A stretch of 64,000 nucleotides of DNA from VAZQ01 sp963841705 (GTDB taxonomy: Bacteria; Pseudomonadota; Alphaproteobacteria; Rhizobiales; Xanthobacteraceae): assembly GCA_963841705.1 (NCBI GenBank), contig CAWJDY010000023.1:62001-126000 (forward strand), in the 5' to 3' direction. A program made the translations under genes and the position numbers. Below, piece by piece: positions 35,525 to 43,942 of the stretch. Below the pieces are notes generated by a model. The model made no database searches. It worked only from the letters and a program-made list of their open reading frames with translations, and had not been told where the DNA came from. Numbering within the stretch: the stretch's first letter is position 1; the number at the start of each line of letters is the position of its first letter.

Positions 35525-35908
35525 TCCGAACTCGTCAGAATAAATCCGCTTATGGTGGAGTGCGCTGGCGAGCACCCGCGCTTGGCAGCCGTGTATTACA
35601 CCGCGGGTCGCGGCGAAATGGTGAAGCGGGTTGCGGCGTTGTTGAAAAGTTTGACCGAGCGCGGAGTTCTGTCGATCAAGGATCCTGAGCTGGCGGCAGA
35701 ACAGCTGATCGCGTCGTGGTTGGGAATGAGCGAACTGCGCCAGAGCCTCGGCGTGGCCCGTCCCCCTTCGCCGGACGCAATCGCAAAGCGTGTCCGCCAC
35801 GCCATAGACGCGACGATACGCGCCTGGTCGAGAGGCGCCGAGGCAGCTCGCGCGGACAAGACCCGCTGCAAACAGGCTCGATCACGCCGCCGGGCCAGAA
35901 GCGGCTAA
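35525..35908 (+). pseudogene. TetR-family C-terminal fragment
   Basis: The frame lacks any HTH. It encodes about 120 residues like the C-terminal ligand domain of AefR/AcrR-type TetR regulators (EHPRLAAVYYTAGRGEMVKR, LSIKDPELAAEQLIASWLGM, ending DATIRAW). The first in-frame ATG is at 35552, but the similarity seems to begin earlier. It lies between the TetR operator region and the LysR gene. It does not resemble the neighbouring TetR at 34705 closely enough to be its duplicate. Confidence 0.65.
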
Positions 35909-35923
35909 TGTGGAGTCGAAGCC

Positions 35924-36928
35924 ATGGATCGCGTTTCATCTATGCTGTCGTTCGTCAAGGTGGTCGAGAATGGCGGTTTTTCGGCAGCAGGACGTCAACT
36001 CGACCTGGCAACCAGTGTTGTGACCGCACACGTCAAGTCGCTCGAGGAGCGGCTCGGCGTGCGGCTCCTCAATCGCAGCACGCGAAGTATAAGTCTCACC
36101 GAGGCCGGCCAGAGTTACTATGAACGCTGTGTCCAGATCCTCTCCGAGATCGAAGAGGCCGAAGAAGCCGCCCAAGTGCTCCAGGCGCGGCCCCGCGGCA
36201 CGCTGCGGCTCAACATCTCTCCCGCAGTGGCATTGTGCATCGCTCCGTCGATTACCGAATTCACCTCGCTCTATCCTGACGTTTCGGTCCGCCTCACCTC
36301 GACGACCAGAATGGTCAATCTGGTGGAAGAAGGCTTTGATTTGGCAATCCGCATCAGGGCCGCCGCGGATTCCAACCTGATCCTGCGCCGCCTCGCCTCT
36401 TTTCGATTCGTAGTCTGCGGCTCCCCGGACTACCTCGCGAGGCGGGGGCGTCCCGAGCATCCTTCCGACCTCGTCCGCCACAACTGCCTGATCTACTACG
36501 ATGCGCCCTTCGGCAAGCACGGCAGGGAGTGGCCTTTCAGTGGGCCGAATGGTGATCTGACAGTGCGAGTGTCCGGCAGCTTGGAAACCAACAGCACCGG
36601 CGGATTGCTTGCCGCAGCCCGACTCGGCAACGGCTTGATCTTCGTGCCCTCCCCGACGGTGGCGGAGGATCTGGAATCCGGCGCGCTGGTGCCGCTCCTT
36701 ACTGAGTTTCTGCCTACCGAATATTCGGTCGATGCACTCTATCCGCACCGCGAGCACCTCCCGCTGAAGGTGCGCGCCTTTATCGATCTGGTTGCAAACA
36801 ATATTCGCAAGGCAAAGCCGAATGCTGCAGTAAAGCAGGACATAAGCCCCAAGCCACATCATAAGACCCCACCCGAGCAGCCCGACCACGAATATCAAGT
36901 GGACCTTCGCCCCATTCAGGCGGCATGA
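35924..36928 (+). CDS. LysR family transcriptional regulator
   Basis: The 334-residue protein has an N-terminal winged HTH (about 3-62: FVKVVENGGFSAAGRQLDLA and LEERLGVRLLNRSTRSISLT) and a periplasmic-binding-like effector domain (about 90-295). LysR proteins are usually about 300 residues; here about 35 extra Pro/Lys/His-rich residues (from AKPNAAVKQD on) follow, which suggests that the natural stop was lost. That tail overlaps the convergent gene at 36780-37310 by 149 bases. The ATG follows GGAG. The target is unknown. Confidence 0.9.
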   Translation: MDRVSSMLSFVKVVENGGFSAAGRQLDLATSVVTAHVKSLEERLGVRLLNRSTRSISLTEAGQSYYERCVQILSEIEEAEEAAQVLQARPRGTLRLNISPAVALCIAPSITEFTSLYPDVSVRLTSTTRMVNLVEEGFDLAIRIRAAADSNLILRRLASFRFVVCGSPDYLARRGRPEHPSDLVRHNCLIYYDAPFGKHGREWPFSGPNGDLTVRVSGSLETNSTGGLLAAARLGNGLIFVPSPTVAEDLESGALVPLLTEFLPTEYSVDALYPHREHLPLKVRAFIDLVANNIRKAKPNAAVKQDISPKPHHKTPPEQPDHEYQVDLRPIQAA

Positions 36929-37310
36929 CCTGCGTGCCGGCTCCGGGGATGGGCTCCATATCCGGAGGCAGTTCGACAGGACCTGTCAGAGGGTCGCCAG
37001 TTCCCGTAGGCTGACCAAAGCCGGTACGGGCGCGCTGGAGCACTGCGGGGGTTGCAGCGGTAAAGGCACTTGTGCCGGGGCCCAATCCGATCCGGCCCGT
37101 GTTGCCGGCCATTGACGCCGGATCGGATGCGCCTTCGTCCCGGCAAAAGATTCGATCCGAATTGGGCACCTCTTCCGAAGGGACACAGTATTGGGCAACT
37201 TGGGTAAGGCCCGCGGTTGGAAATAGTCTCGATACCGGCGATTCAGCCGAAGACGTAATTACAAGCCCGATTAGTCCTGCAGTCATCGAGAAGCGAGTTA
37301 TCGTTCTCAT
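36780..37310 (-). CDS. Hypothetical exported Pro/Gly-rich protein
   Basis: A 176-residue frame begins MRTITRFSMTAGLIGLVITS, a plausible Sec signal. The mature part is Pro/Gly/Thr-rich (GRIGLGPGTSAFTAATPAVL, GFGQPTGTGDPLTGPVELPP), with four to five Cys including CVPSEEV and RIFCRDEG. The last part overlaps the LysR tail. I recognise no family; the composition resembles the secreted protein at 21088 in a general way. The middle part, between 36930 and 37310, is the best supported. Confidence 0.5.
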   Translation of the reverse strand: MRTITRFSMTAGLIGLVITSSAESPVSRLFPTAGLTQVAQYCVPSEEVPNSDRIFCRDEGASDPASMAGNTGRIGLGPGTSAFTAATPAVLQRARTGFGQPTGTGDPLTGPVELPPDMEPIPGAGTQVMPPEWGEGPLDIRGRAARVGSYDVAWGLCPALLQHSALPCEYCLQPDR

Positions 37311-37748
37311 GTTCGCAGCTCTTGATTAAAGGGCCGGGATCGGAGCGCGGCAGAGAAAATAGTAAAATATGGGAAGTGCGATAATATCAATTCGGCCAAT
37401 TGCTCTGTTCGCGCCAGCCCAGATAATCGGAAGATGGAATTGAGGGCGCCGCCGTGCGATTCAAGGCAGCATCGAATCTGGAAGCGCCAGTCATCATTTT
37501 TTGTGTCGTCGCGCTAGGTCCTTGTGACAATCCACCCCTGAAATGTACATTGCAGCGCGATCTCGCGGCCACTCTCGGACCCGAAAAGTACCAGATTTTC
37601 GTAATCACCTTTGCTCGATTTTACGTCAGCCAAGTAAAGTCCTTTCGTAGATCATCCTATTATCTGATGGGCGTGCCGGTTCCATCTCCTGAACACTGGC
37701 GGTCGAGCAACGTGTTCGATGCGCCAAGCCACACGAGGAGATGCGAAC
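37311..37748. other. Gene-free stretch
   Basis: No frame here has a convincing start, composition or family match. It holds the divergent upstream regions of the two small exported proteins on either side. Confidence 0.5.
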
Positions 37749-37994
37749 ATGACCAAGTCACACATCATAGTCGTCGCGGCAATCTTTGCTGCGAGCATCA
37801 CATCGGCGGCCTTCGCCCAGTCGTACGACAACACTGGCAGTGTGCTGCCGTACCATTACGAAGGTGGTAAGAAAAATTGGGGCTCATGGGGTCCGCAAGC
37901 GACGGAACCAAGCCGCCGCCTGGAAATGCGCCCAAATGGGTACGCAACCACGCCGAGTGGTGGTCGCTCCAGCCGGGGCTACAGACAACCGTAA
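37749..37994 (+). CDS. Small exported protein (81 aa)
   Basis: The protein starts MTKSHIIVVAAIFAASITSA and continues AFAQ, a clear Sec signal cut before SYDN. The mature part is about 57 residues, rich in Gly, Ser, Tyr and Trp (HYEGGKKNWGSWGPQA), and ends SSRGYRQP. It is of a type seen as small hypothetical proteins in Bradyrhizobium. GAGGAG lies 9 bases upstream of the ATG. Its 3' end overlaps the end of the convergent broken NmrA-like gene. Confidence 0.7.
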   Translation: MTKSHIIVVAAIFAASITSAAFAQSYDNTGSVLPYHYEGGKKNWGSWGPQATEPSRRLEMRPNGYATTPSGGRSSRGYRQP

Positions 37995-38665
37995 TCAACT
38001 CTGGATGAGCTTGGCGAGCAGCGGGGTCGGATATGAGATCGCGCGTTACCGGTGGACGGACAGCGCGCGCGATTCGCGAGATAGCACCGCTCACCGGCGT
38101 CGCCGGTCGGCTCGACCGCGAAGGGCGGTACCGGCACCTTGGCCAGCAGCGGCTTCCGCCATTCCGCTGCCGCCTCCTCCGCAAAGGCGCGGTAGGTGCG
38201 CAGCGGTCGCTTGAGCCGGGCCGTCAGCCGTTCGGCAGCGCCCGGCATTCCGAGCATCCCGTGTAGGTGGAAGTCGCGGAGCATCAGCGCCATGTCGTAG
38301 GCCATCGCATTCGGCATCTGCGCGCGGAACAGGCGCTCGGCAGCCCTGAGGTCGTCGCCCGCGTAGCTGACATGTCGCGCGAGCACCTCCGACCACAGCG
38401 CCGCGATGGAAGGCCCCGTAAACGCCTCTGGACCGACGATCTCAATCGTCTCGCGTGGCAGTGGCTCAGGCAATTCCTCCCGCCGAACCAGCTCGGCCGC
38501 AGCGACGTCGGCGATGTCGCGCGCGTCCACCATCTCAACCCCGACGCCGCCGATCGGCATGACGTAGGTGCCCTTCTCCATCAGCGGCGTCTTTTGCTGG
38601 AGGTCGTTCTGGAAGAAGGCGTTCGGCCGGAGGATGGTCGCGGGCAGGCGCATCTCCTCGATCAT
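37979..38665 (-). pseudogene. NmrA-like NAD(P)-binding protein, 5'-truncated
   Basis: The 228 codons match the C-terminal two-thirds of atypical SDRs of the NmrA/azoreductase type: LPATILRPNAFFQND, GVEMVDARDIADVAAAELVR and AFTGPSIAALWSEVL. The N-terminal GxxGxxG strand and about 100 residues are missing, cut off at about 38670 where the FGE-like gene ends. The last 40 or so codons (NRARCPSTGNARSHIRPRCS) also look out of family. It is therefore a remnant. Confidence 0.7.
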
Positions 38666-38674
38666 CGCCGAGGA

Positions 38675-39601
38675 TCAAGGCTTTGTCGTTCTAGCTACCC
38701 GGAAGCCGAGCGTGTCGAACCGGACCTTGATATGGCGATTTTTGCGGACGGCGGCGCGGACGAGCTCGCTCTCGTTACGCCAGGAACCGCCGCGCACCAC
38801 GCGAAAGTTTGGATCGCCGCCGCTGAGCCATGATGACCCGTCGATTGGCGCACCATCGTAGGTCTCGTGCCAACGATCCTCAACCCACTCCCAGACGTTG
38901 CCCTGCATGTCGTAGAGCCCAAACCCATTCGGCCCAAACGATCCGACGGGCGCCGTTTGTTGGAGATCCCATCGACTGCCGCAGCCGTTGCAGTTGGCGT
39001 TGCCTAAGCCAACTTCATCGCCCCAGGAATAGCGGGTATTAGCGCCACCCCGTGCGGCGTACTCCCATTCGGCCTCTGTCAAAAGCCGATACTCCTTGCC
39101 GGTTAACTGCGAGAGCCAGGCTACATACTGCTTGGCATCACTCCAACTCACGTTGATCACGGGCATCTCCCCGCGCCCCCACCTGTCCGGAGCGCGCGGG
39201 CACGCAGCCGCGGCGACGCAAGCATCCCACTCTTCGAATGTCACCTCGAACTTGGAAACAGCGAATGGTTTTGCCATCGTTACCGCGTGTAGCGGACCTT
39301 CATTGCCATCCCGGTCTGGCTCGTTCTCCGGAGAGCCCATAATGAATTTGCCAGGAGGGATGACGATCATCACCGGGCAGCCGTTCACACATTCCTTGAA
39401 ATCCGAGCCTGGTCTCGCCGCAAATGCCTGCTCCTGCTCGAGCGTGAGCACAGCCGGATCCATCGCCATGCGCCAGTGGTCTTCTTGCGTGGTGACCCCT
39501 GGATCCCTAAAGCCCAGGCTCACAAGGCAGAGCAGGACTATGAGGCTGGCGACCAGTACCCTGCGGCGCAATGCGCACGCTGCTAATGTGTTAGCCGTCA
39601 T
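38675..39601 (-). CDS. Exported SUMF1/FGE-like protein
   Basis: The 308-residue protein has an N-terminal hydrophobic export/anchor segment (VLVASLIVLLCLVSLGF, about 15-31) and then an FGE-sulfatase domain (about 70-308): VIPPGKFIMGSPENE, VTFEEWDACV, LLTEAEWEYAARGG, GLYDMQGNVWEWVEDRW, RVVRGGSWRNES and LGFRVA. The paired cysteines of true formylglycine-generating enzymes, which follow the RGGS strand, are absent (Asn/Glu/Ser there), so sulfatase maturation is unlikely. Related domains act in other roles, such as C-type-lectin-like binding or non-heme oxidation. No sulfatase gene is near. Its stop lies right at the break of the NmrA-like gene. Confidence 0.85.
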   Translation of the reverse strand: MTANTLAACALRRRVLVASLIVLLCLVSLGFRDPGVTTQEDHWRMAMDPAVLTLEQEQAFAARPGSDFKECVNGCPVMIVIPPGKFIMGSPENEPDRDGNEGPLHAVTMAKPFAVSKFEVTFEEWDACVAAAACPRAPDRWGRGEMPVINVSWSDAKQYVAWLSQLTGKEYRLLTEAEWEYAARGGANTRYSWGDEVGLGNANCNGCGSRWDLQQTAPVGSFGPNGFGLYDMQGNVWEWVEDRWHETYDGAPIDGSSWLSGGDPNFRVVRGGSWRNESELVRAAVRKNRHIKVRFDTLGFRVARTTKP

Positions 39602-39668
39602 CGGAAAACCCCATATTTTCGGCCAGCGCTGTTTTCATCTTCCGCTCCGACCTGTTTGTGCCGAAAAC

Positions 39669-40175
39669 TCAAATTCGGACATATCGGTGATGAAGTCCGC
39701 CGACCAACGCATGCGACACAATGCGTCCGATCCGCTGAACAGCACGCGTGATCGGTGCGTCCTTGCCCAATGAGCGGTGCGTTCTGGAAGTGTTGCAATA
39801 ATTATTCGCGTAAGATTTTAGGACTTGGCGCAAATGCTGCTCGCCCAATGCGACGATATGGTCGACGCACTCGCGACGGATTGTTCCGATCAGCCGTTCC
39901 GCGACGCTATTCTGCCACGGCGAGCCCGGTGCAGTGGGCTTGTCGCGGATACACATGGCTCGTAATCGACGCGTGACGGCAATACCGTAGATGCCGTCCC
40001 GATCGCGGATCAGGTAGCGTGGGGCCTCGTTCCAGGGGAGTGCTTCAGTAATTTGCTGCGCGATCCATTCTGCTGTCGCGTGCGCGGTCACGTTGATCCA
40101 GGCAAGCTCTCGCCGGGCCAGCCGGACAATGACGAGGACTTGATGCGGCGATGTGACTCGAATTTCGAAAACGCA
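39669..40175 (-). pseudogene. IS transposase remnant (DDE integrase core)
   Basis: The frame 39669-40091, and in-frame codons up to about 40175, give an rve-type catalytic core like those of IS3/IS481-related elements: NVTAHATAEWIAQQITEALP, YLIRDRDGIYG (second Asp), SPWQNSVAERLIGTIRREC (Glu) and NTSRTHRSLGKDAP. The N-terminal DNA-binding part and the first Asp are missing, and I see no terminal inverted repeats. It is an inactive remnant between the FGE-like gene and cydB. A short plus-strand fragment at 40160-40260 is unassigned. Confidence 0.8.
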
Positions 40176-40279
40176 ATACTATGCGCTTGAGCGCGACGAT
40201 ATCGCGCCGTCGCTACGCGCGGAGCTGACGCTATTGCTCGGCGACCGCGGATAAACGCAAAGCTGCGTCCTGAGACGTC

Positions 40280-41284
40280 TTAGTGATAGCCCTCCCCCTC
40301 GCGCAGCTTCCCGCCGAACATCCAATAAACGAAAATGAAATAACCGAGAATGATCGGCAGGATCATCAGGGTGCCCATCAGAAAGAATACATGGGTCGCC
40401 GGCGCCGCTGCCGTCTGCCATATCGTCAGCGAGGGCGGAACGAGATAGGGGAAGTTCGAGATCAGCAGCCCGAGATATCCCAGCAGGAATAGTGCGATTG
40501 TTGCAAGGAATGGGAGGACATCGCGTTTTGTCTCGAGCCAGTGCCATACCGCAAATGCGGCCAACGCGGTCGCGGCCGGCACCCACCAGACAAACAGGAT
40601 ATTCGGGAGCGAGAACCAGCGCTCGGCGATCCGCTCAAAAGCCATCGGCGTCCAGATGCTCACAATCGCCATAAAGCCGAGCACCGCGAGCAGCAGCAAC
40701 TTGGCCTGCATTCTTGCGCGCTCGGCGACGCTGCCCTCGGTCTTCATGATGAGCCAGGTGGCGCCGAGCAAGCCATAGCCCGCCACCAATCCCAGGCCAC
40801 ACAGGATTGCGAACGGCGTCGCCCAATCGAACGCGCCGCCGGCAAACGCATTGTTGCTCACCTTGATACCCTGAATCAGTCCGCCGAGTATCACACCTTG
40901 GCAAAAGGCCGCGAGCGCCGAACCTGCGGCAAATACCAAGCTCCAGTGCGGCTTGCTGGTGACCCTGATCCAGCGAAACTCGAACGCAATCCCGCGAAAC
41001 ACCAGCGCCAGCAGCATGATGATGACGGGCAGATAGAGCGCCGGCAGAATGATCGAATAAGCCAGCGGGAAGGCGACCATCATCCCCGCGCCGCCGAGAA
41101 CCAGCCAGGTCTCGTTACCGTCCCAGAACGGAGCGACCGAATTCATCATCTGGTCGCGGTCGCGCTCGCTCGCGGCGAATGGAAACAGGATGCCAACTCC
41201 GAGATCAAATCCGTCAAGGATCACGTACATCGCAACGGCGAGGCCCATGATTGCGGCCCAGATGACAGGCAGATACGATTCCAT
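40280..41284 (-). CDS. cydB: Cytochrome bd-type quinol oxidase subunit II
   Basis: The 334-residue membrane protein starts MESYLPVIWAAIMGLAVAMY and then VILDGFDLGVGILFPFA, the CydB signature. It continues APFWDGNETWLVLGGAG and RGIAFEFRW. About eight helices are present. With subunit I it oxidises quinol and reduces O2 to water without pumping protons. It begins 11 bases after the subunit I stop, so the two are an operon. Length is slightly short for CydB and fits the cyanide-insensitive (CioB) branch. Confidence 0.95.
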   Translation of the reverse strand: MESYLPVIWAAIMGLAVAMYVILDGFDLGVGILFPFAASERDRDQMMNSVAPFWDGNETWLVLGGAGMMVAFPLAYSIILPALYLPVIIMLLALVFRGIAFEFRWIRVTSKPHWSLVFAAGSALAAFCQGVILGGLIQGIKVSNNAFAGGAFDWATPFAILCGLGLVAGYGLLGATWLIMKTEGSVAERARMQAKLLLLAVLGFMAIVSIWTPMAFERIAERWFSLPNILFVWWVPAATALAAFAVWHWLETKRDVLPFLATIALFLLGYLGLLISNFPYLVPPSLTIWQTAAAPATHVFFLMGTLMILPIILGYFIFVYWMFGGKLREGEGYH

Positions 41285-41295
41285 GGCATTCGCCT

Positions 41296-42693
41296 CTACG
41301 ATTCGATCTCGGCCAGCATCTTGGGGCTATGGCTTGCGGCCGACTGCCAGGCCGCCAACGGCACCCCAACCGGCTCGACAGCAGGCGCTTGCGGCCCGCG
41401 CGCGATCAAACGGTTGATGTAATAGATGCCCATCCCGAACACGAAACCGTAGACAAGGACGAACAGCACAAGCGTGGTGACGACGGTGTGGGCGGCGAGC
41501 GGGGAAACCGCGTCGGCGGTTCGCAGCAGGCCATAGGCGACCCAGGGCTGCCGGCCCGTCTCGGTGACGATCCAGCCGCAGATCACCGCGACGAAGCCCA
41601 TCCACCACACGTGCTGCGCGGGCCAGAGGTACCACCGCGTAGAAAACAACCGGCCGCGCCACCACAACCAGACGCCTGTGAGGGCGGTCAAGATCATCAA
41701 CACACCGATGCCCACCATGGCGCGGAATGCGAAGAAGGGCGGCAGCACGGGGGGCCGATCCTGCGGCGGGACACTCGTAAGGCCGGGAAATAGGCCGTCC
41801 CAGCTATGAGTGAGCATAATGGAAGCGCCGTGCGGGATGGTGACTGCGAAGCGGTTCGTCTCGGCCTTCTCGTCCGGCCAGGCGAACAGCACGAGCTCGC
41901 CCGGGAGGCTTCCGTCCCAATGCGCCTCGATTGCCGCAATCTTCGTAGGCTGGTGCTTGAGCGTGTTGAGGCCGTGCTGGTCGCCGAGGAAGAGCTGCAG
42001 CGGCGCGACGATGGCGGCAAAACCGACCGCCATGCGGACCATGGTGCGGCCGTGATCGAGATGCTTGCCCGCAAGGACATAGCGTGCCCCCACGGCGAGC
42101 ACCACGAACGACGTCGTCAGATACGCCGCCGTCACCATGTGGGGGAGGCGATAAAAGAAACTCGGGTTGAACACGATGTCCAGCCAGTCGAGGGGGTAGG
42201 CGATGCCGTCGCGCATCTCGTATCCGACCGGCGTCTGCATCCAGCTGTTGGCGGACAGGATCCAGAATGCAGACATGAGCGTGCCGGCGGCAACGGCAAT
42301 GGCCGAGAGCGTGTGCAGCCAGGGCGGAAACCGGTTCCAGCCGAACAGCATGACCCCGAGAAACGTCGCTTCGAGGAAGAAGGCGAACTCAACCTCGAAG
42401 CCGATCATCGGTCCGATGACGTTGCCGAGCGCGGCCGAGAACCGGCTCCAATTGGTACCGAACTGGTAGGACAGCACGATGCCCGACACCACGCCCATGG
42501 CGAAGGACACGGCGAAGATCTTGGTCCAGAGCTGCGCGAGCGTGCGGTAGTGCTCCTTGCCGGTGCGCATCCACATGACGCAGAGCGTCGCGATATAGGC
42601 CGACAGCCCGATGGTGAAGGTCGGGAAGATGATGTGGAAAATGATGGTGAAGGCGAATTGCAGCCGGGAAGCGAGCAGTTCACTGAGATCCAT
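41296..42693 (-). CDS. cydA: Cytochrome bd-type quinol oxidase subunit I
   Basis: The 465-residue protein carries heme ligands and proton-channel acids expected for CydA: His20 in FTIIFHIIFPTFTIG, His185 in YRLPHMVTAAYL, and GFEVEFAFFLEA (Glu100, Glu102, Glu108). It has a short Q loop, which fits the CIO (CioA) branch rather than the long-loop E. coli form. The ATG follows GAGGAC. It is 145 bases downstream of the formate dehydrogenase gamma gene on the same strand. That gap has repeat-like sequence, so it may have its own promoter. It could serve as terminal oxidase for quinol made by the formate dehydrogenase. Confidence 0.95.
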   Translation of the reverse strand: MDLSELLASRLQFAFTIIFHIIFPTFTIGLSAYIATLCVMWMRTGKEHYRTLAQLWTKIFAVSFAMGVVSGIVLSYQFGTNWSRFSAALGNVIGPMIGFEVEFAFFLEATFLGVMLFGWNRFPPWLHTLSAIAVAAGTLMSAFWILSANSWMQTPVGYEMRDGIAYPLDWLDIVFNPSFFYRLPHMVTAAYLTTSFVVLAVGARYVLAGKHLDHGRTMVRMAVGFAAIVAPLQLFLGDQHGLNTLKHQPTKIAAIEAHWDGSLPGELVLFAWPDEKAETNRFAVTIPHGASIMLTHSWDGLFPGLTSVPPQDRPPVLPPFFAFRAMVGIGVLMILTALTGVWLWWRGRLFSTRWYLWPAQHVWWMGFVAVICGWIVTETGRQPWVAYGLLRTADAVSPLAAHTVVTTLVLFVLVYGFVFGMGIYYINRLIARGPQAPAVEPVGVPLAAWQSAASHSPKMLAEIES

Positions 42694-42838
42694 GAGAGCA
42701 GTCCTCGGCTGAGTATCAGGCCATCGTTATGCGTAATGCGCCACAAGTTGCCCTCGGGTCATTCGGGCACGCTGCGCTCGCGTTTCCGGAATGACGGTCG
42801 AATCCCGCTCGTCATCGTCCGTGTATGCCGTACTGCGT

Positions 42839-43852
42839 TCATTCGGCTGGGGTTGCCAATGGAACGTCGGGATGGACGCCCGGCGCACGCTTCGCGAGCT
42901 GCTCTTTGAGCCACAAGTCATGATGCTCTTTGGCCCAGTTGAAATCGACCTCGCCGGTTCCCATGGCCTCGAATGCGCCTTCCATCCCAAGCGTGCCGAT
43001 ATAGATGTGGGCGAGGATCAACGCGACAAACAAAATAGCGATAATGCTGTGCACCACCTGCGTGATCTGCATCCCGAGGATGTCGATGACGTAGAATGGG
43101 AAGAGCAGCAAAAGACCCGAGACGGAAACGGCCGCTCCCGCGCCGAGCGCGCCCCAGAACACCAGCTTCTCCCCGGCATTGAACCTTCGTGCAGGCGCGT
43201 GCCTCGAAGCGATGAAGCCGCCCCCCTGGCGAAACCATTCAATGTCGGTCTTGTCCGGGATGTTGTCCCTGATCCAGATCACAACAATCGCCATGAGGCC
43301 AAGCATGAAGGCAAAGCTCGTGTAGTTGTGGGCGTATTTGGCAAATTGTGAGAACGAGGCGAAAGCTTCTGGCCCGATCAGGGGCAGGAGCAGCAGCTTG
43401 CCGAAGGTGACGTTCAGGCCGGAAATGGCCAGCACGACGAACGAGACCGCGGTGAGCCAATGCACGAAGCGCTCGAAGGCGGTAAACCGGAGCACCTTGC
43501 GTCCGGAGCGTCCCTCAGACATTCGGATCCGTCCGAGGAGGAAATAGGCTGCGGCCAAGCCGGCAATCGCGGCCAGGATCACGATCGCGCCGAACCAGTG
43601 CAACGTGACTTCGTGGAAATGATCCCAAACCCGTCCGGCGGGTTGAATAAGCGTGCGCGCTCGCGGGTCGAGCTGGTCGATGTCGCCTTGAATCCGCGGA
43701 AATTCTCGCAGCAGCGTCTGTTCGTTCACGACGCTCGCGTCCGGATCGATGATTGACCCTTGCTGCTGCGCATGGGCAGGCGCCGAGACCGCTACGACGG
43801 TGCAGATCGCCAACGCGCCGAGCATGATGGGTATAAAGGCCAAGCGCCGCAT
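42839..43852 (-). CDS. Formate dehydrogenase gamma subunit (cytochrome b556)
   Basis: The 337-residue protein is the diheme membrane subunit that passes electrons from the formate dehydrogenase beta subunit to quinone. It has a signal peptide (ending SAPAHAQ), a periplasmic part of about 75 residues, and a four-helix cytochrome b core with heme-ligand histidines in TAFERFVHWLTA (helix I), YAHNYTSF and VVHSIIAILFVALILAHIYI. KEHHDLW lies near the C terminus. Compared with E. coli FdnI (about 217 residues) it is long, like rhizobial versions. It is 90 bases downstream of the sugar dehydrogenase gene. Confidence 0.92.
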   Translation of the reverse strand: MRRLAFIPIMLGALAICTVVAVSAPAHAQQQGSIIDPDASVVNEQTLLREFPRIQGDIDQLDPRARTLIQPAGRVWDHFHEVTLHWFGAIVILAAIAGLAAAYFLLGRIRMSEGRSGRKVLRFTAFERFVHWLTAVSFVVLAISGLNVTFGKLLLLPLIGPEAFASFSQFAKYAHNYTSFAFMLGLMAIVVIWIRDNIPDKTDIEWFRQGGGFIASRHAPARRFNAGEKLVFWGALGAGAAVSVSGLLLLFPFYVIDILGMQITQVVHSIIAILFVALILAHIYIGTLGMEGAFEAMGTGEVDFNWAKEHHDLWLKEQLAKRAPGVHPDVPLATPAE

Positions 43853-43942
43853 GGCTGATGCTCCTACCCGCCGATCACCGTTGACCCGACCCGCCGAACA
43901 CGCCCATGCGTGCTTCGCCCTCGATGTAATATTGCCATTCTT

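Noticed and set aside
38675..39601. A true sulfatase-activating enzyme
   Set aside because: The catalytic Cys pair is absent and no sulfatase gene lies nearby.
41806..42909. A 367-codon plus-strand frame antisense to cydA
   Set aside because: No family match and extreme His/Arg/Glu composition; it is a shadow of cydA.
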